A program made the position numbers and the translations under genes. The notes below the pieces were generated by a model, which searched no databases, was not told the origin of the DNA, and was given only the letters and a program-made list of their open reading frames with translations. Below are positions 22,851 to 32,678 of a stretch of DNA of 64,000 bases, in pieces (position 1 is the stretch's first letter; every line of letters starts with the position of its first letter). This DNA is from Prorocentrum cordatum. Its lineage: Eukaryota > Sar > Dinophyceae > Prorocentrales > Prorocentraceae. The DNA lies in NCBI GenBank assembly GCA_963575745.1, contig CAUYUJ010014261.1:45001-109000 (forward strand), written 5' to 3'.

Positions 22851-25229
22851 TTGCGGCGCCGAACCCCCAGGATGATCCAAATCTCGCCCTCGCCCCCCCG
22901 AGGAGGTGCCACGCCGCTGCGCGGAGTGTAGCGTCGTTTCCGCGGTCGACACATGCCGCTCCATCTCTGGGCACTCCGCCGCCAGCGAGGTAGAGCCTGT
23001 GCGCGATGGCGGCCGTCGCTCGACGCGAGCACATGAGCCGCGACGCCTGCTGAGGCGGCAACATGCGCGCGGCGCGCCCACTCGCGGGCGCCGCGGGCAA
23101 TTGAACGATCATGTTCGTGCTGTGAGTTCCCGCTTGAACTGTAAGAACCTTTGAAAAACCAGCTGTTTTGACGAATTTGAAGATCGCGCGGTCGCCCGAG
23201 AATGCCCCCCCCGCTGGAAAAGCTGCGGGGCCGAATATCTCCGAAGGGAATCTGGCAATGGCAGCGCGAGGCCCCTTAGTCGCACAATTAATACGGCTGC
23301 CTGCTCGGCTCGGCCGCGCGGGGCCCCTTGCGCAAAACTCTGGCTTGATAATCCCTCGCCCCCCCTTCCGCGCCCCTTGTCTCCCCCCTCGCCCATCGCC
23401 CTCCCTCCTCGCGGCGGGGGCTGGCCGGCAGGCCCGAATTGACGCGGCGCTGAGCATTTCACCAGCAAAAGCTATAACGCAACCAGAACGTTGCTCAGCT
23501 AGCCGGCTCCTGAAGAATGCACGGGGCAACTTCGCGAACGATCTGGGCATCATAATCGATTGCGCGAATGGGTCCAAACGTTCTGGCGCGACTGGCGTGT
23601 TCGAGAAGATGTCGCGGGCGAACGCATTCACATGACGCTGCGCTACACCCCCAGACGGTAGGGAACAATGCATTGCATCGAAGAACACTCTTAGGGTAGG
23701 GTCGCATAGGTTATTCGTGCAAGGGCCCCGCGTGAGGCCGTCTGGCAGGCACTTCCAGCCACGGCGTTTGGCAACGTCCTCTAGAGCAGCTTTGGGGAGA
23801 CGGGGGGCTCGCGTGCGCGCCCGAAGAACTTCAATCTGGGAGTCAGCGATCCGCTGGCCGCCGGGCCTCAAGCATTTCGAATGAACAGCCAAGGCCCTCG
23901 ACGCGCGACCAGGACTGGCAACGGCGAGAGACAAGAGTTCACAGCAGGTCGCCCTCCATCCTTGGGGTCGCGAGTGGCGAGGATGTCTCGAGCAAAACGC
24001 AGACAGGGCCAGTCCAAACGCCAGATCTCCGCTCAGGCGGCGACGCGCTAGCGCAATGATGAACTGCGTATCTTGCAGCGCGAAATCAGCTGCTGCGGCC
24101 TGGGGCGGGGCGATTCTTAAACCTACGCGCTCGTATGCGGCGCGCTGAGACGTCGGCGCCCGCCTCCATCCTCCTCCCCCTCCCCCTCCCTCCTCTTCCT
24201 CCTCCTCCTCCTCCTTTCCTCCTCGCGACCCCCGTCCGCCTCCTGATTCCCGTCGTCCACGAGCCCTCCTTCTATCTTGTCATCGCTACTCTCCCCTCCG
24301 ATTCTGCCCCTGCCGCCCCTGCGCTTTCCCCTCCCCTGCCCCCCCCCCCCGCCCGCCCCTAGCTCGAGCGGGGCAGGCGCCGGCGTCTCAGCGCCCAGCG
24401 CGCCGCGCAGTTGGCTCGTCGCACCTGCCCGACGCGCTTGAAGTATGCGTCGTTAACTTGCGATCTCTCTGAAGCGATATTTCAGCACGGCAAGCGCGGG
24501 CGCAAGCCGGCTGCGCCAGCGACGGCATGCATCTCTTCAAACGCTTTCTCGTCGGCAATGAAAGACCCGAATCTGGCGCTGATTCGCCTGGCCCCGTGGC
24601 GGGCGGGGATCATCACGCCCGACCGCTCGAAGTTAGTTTCGCGCATGTCTGGGCTGAAAAAACAATTTCACGACGCGCGTGGTCAGGCGCGACATGCCGC
24701 CCCTGATTTCGTTGACGGATCTCGCAGGCACTGCGAGCAAGACAAACCACGCCTCGGATGTTGTCCTAAACCATTCTGGGAATTCTCTGAATGTGTAATC
24801 TATCCCATATACCCTGCGACCTATAGGAGAAGCGCTGCCCCTCGGGGCGCGCGCGCCGCGGCCCATCTCTTCGTCCGGGGCACGGACCGAGGCGAAGAAA
24901 TGAGCAATGGCATTGGGGCAGCCCGAAGAGCAGGACTTCAGACTCCGATCCTTCATCTGGCCGTAAATTATTGCCTGGCGCGCAGTCGTCGGCATAAATC
25001 CGCCACCGCGAAGCGGGCGCTCGGGGGGCGCGCCGGGCAACGTTTCCCGAAGCTTTGAGGGCCGCATGGGCCCATTGGGTTTGAGGGTGCGAAGCTTCGG
25101 AGCTCCAGAAGTGGGAAGTACTGGGGGCCTCTCGGGCCGCCTGGGAAGTCTTGGGGGCCTCTTGGGCCGCCTAGAGGCCATGGCAGGCTGTCGCGGGGCC
25201 GTCTTGGGCCATCTTGGGGCTCTGTACAC
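22690..25229 (-). pseudogene. Decayed DDE-type transposase (CACTA/Plavaka-like, dinoflagellate family)
   Basis: In minus-strand order the remnants are YTFREFPEWFRTTSEAWF and RGGMSRLTTRVVKLFF (about 24790-24640), then after a frame shift SGVMIPARHGARRI, FIADEKAFEEMHAV and GLRPRLPC (about 24620-24490), an insertion of C/T-rich DNA (24165-24360), ERVGLRIAPPQAAAADFALQ (about 24120-24070), and RVFFDAMHCSLPSGGVAQRH near 23670. The DEKA block, the PxLPC knuckle and the DxMH block occur in the order seen in this transposase family, from memory of dinoflagellate proteins. Frames shift at least twice and stops interrupt, so it is not functional. A coding-like piece upstream (25980-25820, KRARLSIRAEAPCASLRHV) may be its N-terminal part. 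Confidence 0.6.
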
Positions 25230-25235
25230 GAGGCA
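25081..25235 (+). repeat. Short CTTGGGG-type array
   Basis: TCTTGGGGGCCTCTTGGGCC blocks as in the 14-kb array, inserted between the transposase remnants and their possible upstream part. Bases 25236-26025 hold only weak coding-like frames. Confidence 0.7.
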
Positions 25236-26027
25236 AGCCTATTGGGGCTGCTTCCTGGGCCCTCCTGGGGCGACGCTGCGAAGCCAAGGTCGCGCCGTGA
25301 CCCCATAGGCCCATAGGCCGAGGAACGTGGGGAGGGGATGCCTCTGACTCCTCCTTTCGCTCGAGGCGACCCCGCAATCCAAGCGCGAACGGGCCCTCGA
25401 CATACCCCTGGCCTGAGGTCCTGAACCACGGACCCCGCAACGAGGCCATGAGGTCCCCGAACGGCGCCTGGGAGGGGCCCCGATTAGCGCTGAGGAAGCC
25501 GGCGGAGGGGCGGGCCGAATGCCGCGATATGAGCAAGTGCGCCGGCTGGTCGCCGAAACATTCGATCAAGAAATCGTCAAAAGCGTTGCTCTCTTCGCAA
25601 GCCTTGGATATGCGAGCGAACGGGTGTGCAAAATGCACCGCGTGCTCGCCCCCGTCGCCTGTGGGTATCGCCGTAGACTGAATCGCGGCCCCGTGCGGAG
25701 TCTGCGAACCTAGCTAGAGAACGCCAGACCGCCTGGCCCGGCCGACCTCCCGCGAGCAGCCCCCGGGGGCCAATGAAAGTATTCGAGCAGCTGGGCACGG
25801 CTGGCCCGGCTTCCTCTAGCCCGATGCACCCGCCCAATCTTCCAGGTCCCTCTTGATTCGGAATTGGCAGTCATCGTCCTCCTCCCCGTCCTCGCACAGA
25901 GCCCGATATCGATTTATGACCGCATCGACATGTCGGAGGCTCGCGCATGGGGCTTCGGCCCGGATGGATAGGCGCGCCCTCTTGTTGGCCATATTTGCTT
26001 GGGCCTGGCCAGCTGGGACGAGGGAGG

Positions 26028-26029
26028 GG

Positions 26030-26068
<39 letters not shown>

Positions 26069-26407
26069 GCCGTCGCCGCCGTCGTCGCCATCGTCGTCGT
26101 CGCGATCGTCGTCGTCGTCGTCGCGGTTTGGACTGGAAGATCGACGTGGAAGATGGTCTGCACTATTCGGATGAGGGCTGGAGGGGCGAGAGAGTTTGGA
26201 AGGCTTGGCTGGGCGCAAGGGAATCTCCGAGGTCTGGGAGACTTGGAGGTTTGAGGATTGAAGGATTGGGAGGAGCGGAGGGTCCTCTTTCATGTCCACC
26301 CCTATGACTCCTCCTCCTCCCCCCCTCCCCCTCCTCTTCCTATAGGCCCGTCCTCCTCCTCCCCCTTCCCCTCCTCCTCCTCCTCCTCCTCCTCCCCCTC
26401 CCCCTCT

Positions 26408-26438
<31 letters not shown>

Positions 26439-27200
26439 CATATCCTTACTACTATAGGCCAAGACCCCTCCACTTTGGGGCGCGCACCTAGTGGGGCACC
26501 CCTGTTTCTGGACCTCGCCGAAGGTCTGCGTAAGCGCCCAGAGGGCCCTTGTAAGCCCTCTGGGGCATCGCCTAGTCTGCGCGCCAACAACTCGCAAAAC
26601 CAACATCGATATCGCAGGGATGCAACCCGTGATTTCAGGGCCATCAAGAAACATACCTCTCAGGAGCCCCCAAGACGACGCCTATTCCGCCGCGTTCGCA
26701 ATTCGGGCAGCATCAAGTTCTTTTCTAAAGAATACATTTAGCACATCCGACTATGACGCGGCGTTGATTTGGAGGGTGTTTCTGTGTGGCGGTGAAGTTG
26801 TCGTGGTCGACGTGCGCGTATAGTGTGCGAATGCGTGCGTATCTGGCTTCGTTCGTGTGTGCAAGGCGTCAGCGGTGCAGCATTGCGAATGCGAACGTTG
26901 CGATGTGTTATCACGCGTGTCTTGCGCGCGCGTGCGCGCGCGTGCGCCGCGTGCGCTTGGAGCGCATGAATCGTTTGAAGAAAGTCAGCCCGCGCGGCTT
27001 TATGCCGCGCAGCCGCCAGCCCCTCGGCCAGCGCAACGCAAAGCAATGCAATGGCCATGGCAATACCTATACAGGCTGGGGGGGAGGAAAAGGAAGAGGA
27101 GGAGGAGGAAGGGGGGAAGAGGAGGAGGAGGAGGAGGAAGAGGAGGAGGAGGGAGGAGGAGAAGGAGGAGGAGGAGGAGGAGGAGCCGTTGAGGCGCCTG
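26028..27200. repeat. (GTC)n, (CCT)n and (GGA)n tracts with intervening spacer
   Basis: GTC triplets lie at 26028-26130, CCTCCTCC at 26305-26440 and GGAGGA at 27075-27185. The spacer 26450-27070 shows no gene; it includes alternating GCGCGCGTGCGCGC near 26930. Confidence 0.85.
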
Positions 27201-27479
27201 GCTTGCTTGCTGGCCTGCTGCAGGCAAGGCTGGGGCACGGGCGGCAATGAGGCGAAGCCTTCAAGAATATCGAGGGGGGACGCAAGGGCGGAGCCCAAAT
27301 ACATATATCAAGGATCAATGGCATGACAATGGTAGGGACATATGCGTTCTCTCGTTTGCACGCTGTGCCGCGGGGCGCCGCGGCAACATCACTCACGCGG
27401 GCTGTCTGCTTGCCGCCCCAGGCGAGCGCGCCCGAGTAGGCCGTCGAACCAGCGAGAAACTGTGCTCCTCTTCTGGACC

Positions 27480-27690
27480 CTCACTCCGCATCCTGCTCCC
27501 CCCCTCCTCCTTTCCTTCTGCCCTCCTCATTCCTGCCTTCTCCTCGTTATCCTCCTGCTCCTGCGCCTCTCCAGCACCTCCTCCTCCTTCCTCATCCTCG
27601 TTCTCCTCCTCGTGATCCTCTTTGCCCTCCTCCTCCTTCTCCCCCCTATCCTTATCCGCCTCGTCCTCTCCTTTTTCCCCATCCTCTTCC
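27480..27690. repeat. Polypyrimidine tract
   Basis: CCTCCTCC/TCCTCGT-type tract at the 3' side of the minus-strand gene that ends at 27727. Confidence 0.8.
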
Positions 27691-27726
27691 TGGCTCCCGG
27701 GCGCCGCCTCCAGCCCAACGGCGGCC

Positions 27727-30062
27727 TCAAGCCGCGCGGGCGATCTCCCCCAGCACCGCCGCCCGCTGCGGGTAGCTAGAGGCCTCGTCGCGCAACGCCT
27801 CGAACGGCGCCATCAGGGCATCGACGGCGCTGCGCACCCTGCTGAAAGCCATCTCGCACTTACCCTCAGCCGGCTTGCTTGGGAAGGCACCCCAGCGCAC
27901 GAAGGCGAAGCCACCTTGACTGGGCACAGCGGCGAGCACCAGGAAGCTGGGCGGGACCGCGAAGATGCTGCCGACCTTCGAGCTCGGGCAAACCACTCCA
28001 AGCTTTGCTCGAAGTTCGCCCATCGTCGAAGCATTCAGGCGCTCGAGGAACGTGGCCTTCTCTGCGATGGCATGGCCAGGGCAGACGTCCGCAGGGAGCA
28101 TGAGGTAGTCGCAGTGCCCACTCAACGGCATGATGATGTCCGCGACGCGGAAGGGCACCATCGAGACCGAGGCCGTGTCTCTCACGACGGCGCACACTTC
28201 GTCATCGAAGATGCAGCGGCCCCAACTCTTCTGCGACCCGACGAAGTGATAAGTCAAGGTGAGCGCCTCGGGGACCACGTCCTTCTTAAACGACTTCATC
28301 TGCTTCTGAATCGCAAGCTTCGCGATCTGGCACGCCAGGGATGCCGTTTTGTCTTTCTCCATGCGCTTCTCCATCCACTCGAACTGCGTTGTCACCCCAT
28401 CCGAGGCCGCCAACTCCTTGCACGTCACCAGGATTTCCTCACGGGTGATCTCCACGACCTCCATCGACCGCTGCTCAGAAGCGCTCTGAACCACACCCTG
28501 AGCGTAATTGGCTCCCAAAGACTCCCTCAGCGAGTTCAGGACTTTGCCGCTCATGACAGTCACACAAGCATCTGCACCCTTGGGTCCCTGACCCTTGGCA
28601 GCCTTCTCCTTCTTCTCGAGGGCCTTGCTGTGCTCCTCCGACAGCTTCGCGCAGACGGCGTAGGCACCCCTGCAGTGACGCAAGCAGCCTTCTTCATCGA
28701 GACCTTCTGGTTCTGCAAATCCTTTTTGAGGCCGGCAAGCTGCTGGGTGCCCTTGTCGTTCGTGAGCGCCCTGTTAGAGAATGACGTTGCGATGATGTCA
28801 TGTGCCGACTGCTGGATGAGCTCCACGGCGGCCTCCAGAGCAGCGGCCGACTTGCCTTTGCTCGTGACCTCGTCTTTGCCGAGGTCCGTGGTGACAGTGT
28901 CGTTTAGCTCTTTCTTCATGTTGTCCATGTCCATATTGACCTGGATGCCCAGCCCTGGACTGAGACCTTCCTCGCTTGCATCCAGCTCCACGTCGCAAGC
29001 GTCGCAGCGTCGGTGCTCTGCTCCCCCTTCTGCTTCTGACTGGGCGACTCGAGATCTGCGCCGTTGGCCAACTCCTCGATCTCCATCTCGTCCTCTTCCT
29101 GTTTCTGAGCTCTGCGCTTCAGCTGGGAAGTCACTGACTGGCCAATCGCCGAGGCCATGTCAAACGACATGCGGGTGTGAACGTCGGTATCGCTCGTGAC
29201 GTGCCGGCCGAAAACCACGTCTGCAGCGATGCCAACCTCTTGCTCGAGAGTCCGCTGGTGCTCTGCCCACGCTGCCGCTTGAGCATCTGACGCTTCAATG
29301 ATGAGCTCGGTCGCGTGCTCAGCACTGGAAGCGGACCCGCCCCGCGAGATCTGGGTTCCAGTTCCAGTCATATTGGAATCCACCAAGTCCGTGATGACCC
29401 CTTTGAAGACAAGGATGAGCCACTGGTTCATGATCTTCTTCGCGCCAGGTCCTCGGGTCAGATGTCAGCTTCGTCCAGGCGTCGGTGATCTGCTGGCTAG
29501 GCCGCTGCCTGATCAACTTGCCAGTCTCGAACTCCTCGAAGGTCTGCCAGTGAATCCTGATTCGCCCCTCGGTGTCCGTCTCCTTCTTCTCGTAGTTCGT
29601 GATCTATGCGCGCCTGACCCTTCCCAGGCTGCGCGCGTTTCCTCTGGCGCTGGAAGTGCTCAACCGTCTCTGCTGGGCTGCGCTGGCTCCACCATGCCTT
29701 GAATATTGAATCCTTTTTCTGCCTAACGTTGATGCTCTCGTTGACGCTCGAGCAGACGTGATGGTTCCGAGAGCGCACACAATTCGTGCCCGATGGAATG
29801 CCGTCTGTCACATCAGCCTCGGACTTGCATTTGACACAAACCATCGCGATCTTCTCTGGCCTGCCAATGCAGGGCAAGCATTGGCGCGGCGTCTGTGGCG
29901 ACGTCATGCCCGGGACGCCTTGGCAGCTGAACGTTGCTTCGGTTCGAGATTCGGCCCCAAAAGGCTGCGCTTCGAAGGGGGGTGAGGAGGAACATGTGTC
30001 AGACCAGGCTTCACTCTCAAGCCCAGTCTTACTCAGAATCACCCCCCCTCAATCTCATTCAT
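27727..30062 (-). pseudogene. CxxC protein of a dinoflagellate-expanded family, frameshifted
   Basis: An ATG at 30062 runs seven codons and stops beside a run of seven C (30042-30048); with one more base it would continue as ILSKTGLESEAW. Then follow a probable zinc knuckle CLPCIGRPEKIAMVCVKC (about 29885-29830), AWWSQRSPAETVEHFQRQRK (about 29700-29640), WQTFEEFETGKL and ITDAWTKLTSDPRTW (about 29550-29450), a long acidic/helical region, and a C-terminal part rich in Lys/Glu then hydrophobic residues (CDYLMLPADVCPGHA, SGHCDY). At least four one-base frame changes are needed (near 30045, 29605, 29450, 29010 and 28670). The CxxC/W-rich start resembles a large dinoflagellate family of unknown function. 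No intron is evident. Confidence 0.55.
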
Positions 30063-30440
30063 GAGCCGACCGACTCGCACTCAAACTCGCTCGTGCTAGG
30101 CTAGCGCACGCTCGGGCTCATTGTCGCTCAGATTCACTCGAGCTCAGACCGCCTCGGACTGACCCACGCCCAAACGCTTTCGCGCTCGGACTTGTGACGT
30201 GCTCTCAGAATAGCGCCAGGGATACCTTTCAAGACCCTCGAGCCAGCTGCGCGAAGCCTAAGAAGCAGGCCACGACATAAAGTCACCCAAGACGTTGGGG
30301 TGACTTGTTCTGTGGCCTTCCCAAGGCCAAATTAGGAGCCCCTGCGCGAAGCCTCGGGAGCAGGCCGCAGAGAAGACGTTGTCCGAGACGTTGGGGTTGT
30401 TCCCCCCTCTAAGTTAAGCCCCTGAGGGAATCCTGAAGCA
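30062..30440. repeat. CTCGCACTCA-type minisatellite and two GCGCGAAGCCT repeats
   Basis: 30065-30190 carries a degenerate 10-base unit. 30246-30340 and 30338-30440 are two copies of a roughly 95-bp repeat starting CTGCGCGAAGCCT. The first contains a perfect hairpin AAGTCACCC / GGGTGACTT (30280-30288 with 30298-30306). Two more copies lie at 34222-34430. A CCTCCTCC tract follows at 30460-30500. Confidence 0.75.
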
Positions 30441-30764
30441 CCGCCAAGGGCCGCCCCCTCCTCCTCCTCCACCTCCTCATCCTCCTCATCATCCTCCTCT
30501 TCCTCCATCGGAGCTTGGATCAGGCGAGCTGGCTTGTGTGGCACCTCCCACGCGTGATGTTTATTCGAATAGAAGCAGATGTACTATGCCCATCTGCAAC
30601 CAAACGCTACTCCCCAGAAGATCGCAAGACTGCAAGTCGCTAAAGCACGGAATTGGAAACTAACGACAGAGTCGGGGGGCGAAGCGCCAAGGCCAGATAA
30701 TGATTGCGCTGCGCCTCGTCGACGATTCAGCGTGCGTTGGACGACGAGGCAGGCGAAGACTAGG

Positions 30765-31929
30765 TCACTGCCTGCCATTGAGGCTCAGAGTGTCAACGTG
30801 GAAAGACGCAACTGCCTGCGCGAAGCCAACGCAATAGTGCTCGCTGTTCTTCAGCTCAGACTTCTTGCCGTCGTGGGTGGTCTTGTAACTGCCGTCGGGA
30901 AGCTTCGCCCTCTTCGAAGTTGTCAACCTCTGTCTCTGAATCCCCATTGCGGGGGGCCCTGGCGATCATCTCAATGAGCCATGGTGGCGTCCCCATTAGC
31001 TTCAGCGGTTTAATTGGAGCGTCGTCGTCATCGAAGTAGCCACGGTCGCAAAGGATACTCTTCGACGAGTGGTGCCACAGAAGGTCCTCCGTGAGCCGAG
31101 TCGAAGTGATCAGCGAGCTGCGCGGCTGCTCCACGACGTAGAAGCGGCGGCCCCAGTGCAAGATCAGAGCGATGATCACGAGCCGCTCCGCGGCCGAGTT
31201 CGCTGCCAGGGCGTCAGGGTGCTCATTGCCCATGGGTTTAGTCTTGGAACGGCCATATGCGTTTCGATTCACCCATGCCCAAGTCTTGCATTCCAAGCCC
31301 CACCAGAACAGACCCCCGGGAACCAGGCAGCGACGCGAACATAACAATTTCATGAAGCCATCGTCGGCAACGGAATCGAGCGACTCGCGGTAGCGCTTGT
31401 CGAGGCGGATGCCTCTGAGTCCGAGGCTCAAGAGCGCGATCGATTAGCTCCTGCAGCCGCTGTGCCCTTCTACGAAGGAGAACTTGTACTTATGCGGGCG
31501 CTTGCCCATGTTGAAGTGCTGCGCAAGCTCCATCATGACAGCGTCAAACAATGAGTAGCTCTCGGCTCTCATGTTTGGCGTGGCGCTATAGAACAAGAGC
31601 AGCCAGTTGGTCTTCGCATCGTTGGGGAAATTGTTGAGCTCATGCTCGATGGCTGTCCTAGCATCGTCATAGTTCGCTGGGGGCGCCGTGAAGTGCGCAT
31701 CGTGAATTGACGCCCAGAGCGAAGGTATAGACGACGCCGGCCCAACCAACAAGAATGCCCCCGACCTCACGATGTTCATGCACAGATCTCTGTTACTGCT
31801 TATGTCGACGACGTTCATGGGCACATCCCTGCCCGGTGAAAGCTCCAGCTCTGAATCCGATGACATCTCCACTGTGGTGGTCACCTCTTCATCGATATCG
31901 ACCCTGCCGAGCCTCTGGCGGGACAGCAT
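30765..31929 (-). pseudogene. Dinoflagellate ExP/methyltransferase-like protein, one stop and one frame change
   Basis: The ATG at 31929 (MLSRQRLGRVDIDEE) lies about 50 bases downstream of a spliced-leader-like sequence. The frame runs to a single TAA (31444-31446) and then continues in the same phase: LLSLGLRGIRLDKRYRESLD, GGLFWWGLECKTWAWVNRN, SKTKPMGN, FYVVEQPRSSLI. The G-x-x-C-x-x-W block and the later EQPxSS block recall a dinoflagellate family whose arrangement resembles cytosine-5 methyltransferase PC and ENV motifs; here the expected PC is EC. After a shift near 30940 the tail reads SKRAKLPDGSYKTTHDGKKS and LKNSEHYCVGFAQA, which fits the family end. Enzymatic activity is not supported. 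Confidence 0.55.
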
Positions 31930-31977
31930 TGCTACCGATGCGCAGCCTGCAGGCGCCCGCGCACTCAGCAAGCAAAC

Positions 31978-31998
31978 ATGGAGCCGAGATGGCTACAG
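31978..31998 (-). other. Degenerate spliced-leader relict upstream of ExP gene
   Basis: The minus strand reads CTGTAGCCATCTCGGCTCCA, which agrees with the DinoSL body (CCGTAGCCATTTTGGCTCAA) at 16 of 20-21 positions. It lies 49 bases before the ATG at 31929, on the coding strand. It fits retroposition of a trans-spliced mRNA followed by decay. Confidence 0.55.
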
Positions 31999-31999
31999 A

Positions 32000-32678
32000 A
32001 GACGAAGGTCCAGGACCCCAGTGACATCATCGCATATCCGAAGGCTGACTTGGTTCAAATGAAGAGTGAGACCCCGGGAGGGCGGTCGAACCCTCTCAAG
32101 GCACCGAACAACCCCAGAAAAGTGCCAAGGTGCATCAAGACGGCGCGAGACGGCTCCAAGGAGGGATATGGCGGCCCAGGCGGCGCAAAAAGGCTCTGAG
32201 TTGGTCCAAGAGAGGTGCCGAAGGTGGTCTGGGGTCCTGCGAGGCCTTCTCTGGGGATTGCCCTCCAAACGGACGACGGCCCCCTCGCGCCCGACACTAC
32301 CCCGACACTACCCCAAAACTACCCCGACACTACCCCGACCCTTCCCGACACTCCCCGACGCTTCCCGACACTTCCCCGACGCTTCCCGACACTCCCCGAC
32401 ACTTCCCGACACTTCCCCGACGCTTCTCCAACGCTTCCCCGACCCTTCCCAGGCGCTTCCTGAAGGACCACCAGCATTCCAAGTGCGCCCAGCCTCCCTG
32501 CAGGGACAACGCGTCAGATTTTGGCGCCGCGCAAGCCAAACCTGCCTGGTATGATGGCATATGTGCTATGTCTGTGCCAATGGGGCCTAAAAACGAAACG
32601 TCTTCGACAATATGAGGGCATGCGTTCGAAAACAAGAGGGCGGTTGTCACACAGGACGCGGCAAGAGCCACATCTGCC
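32000..32678. repeat. Spacer with CCCGACACTTCC minisatellite
   Basis: An 11-base unit (CCGACACTTCC/CCGACACTACC) repeats from about 32288 to 32450. A weak CCAAGAGG-type patch precedes it at 32095-32215. No gene is seen. Confidence 0.75.

Noticed and set aside
27622-29199. 525-codon plus-strand open frame
   Set aside because: It is antisense to the CxxC family gene, whose minus-strand blocks carry recognisable motifs; the plus frame has none.
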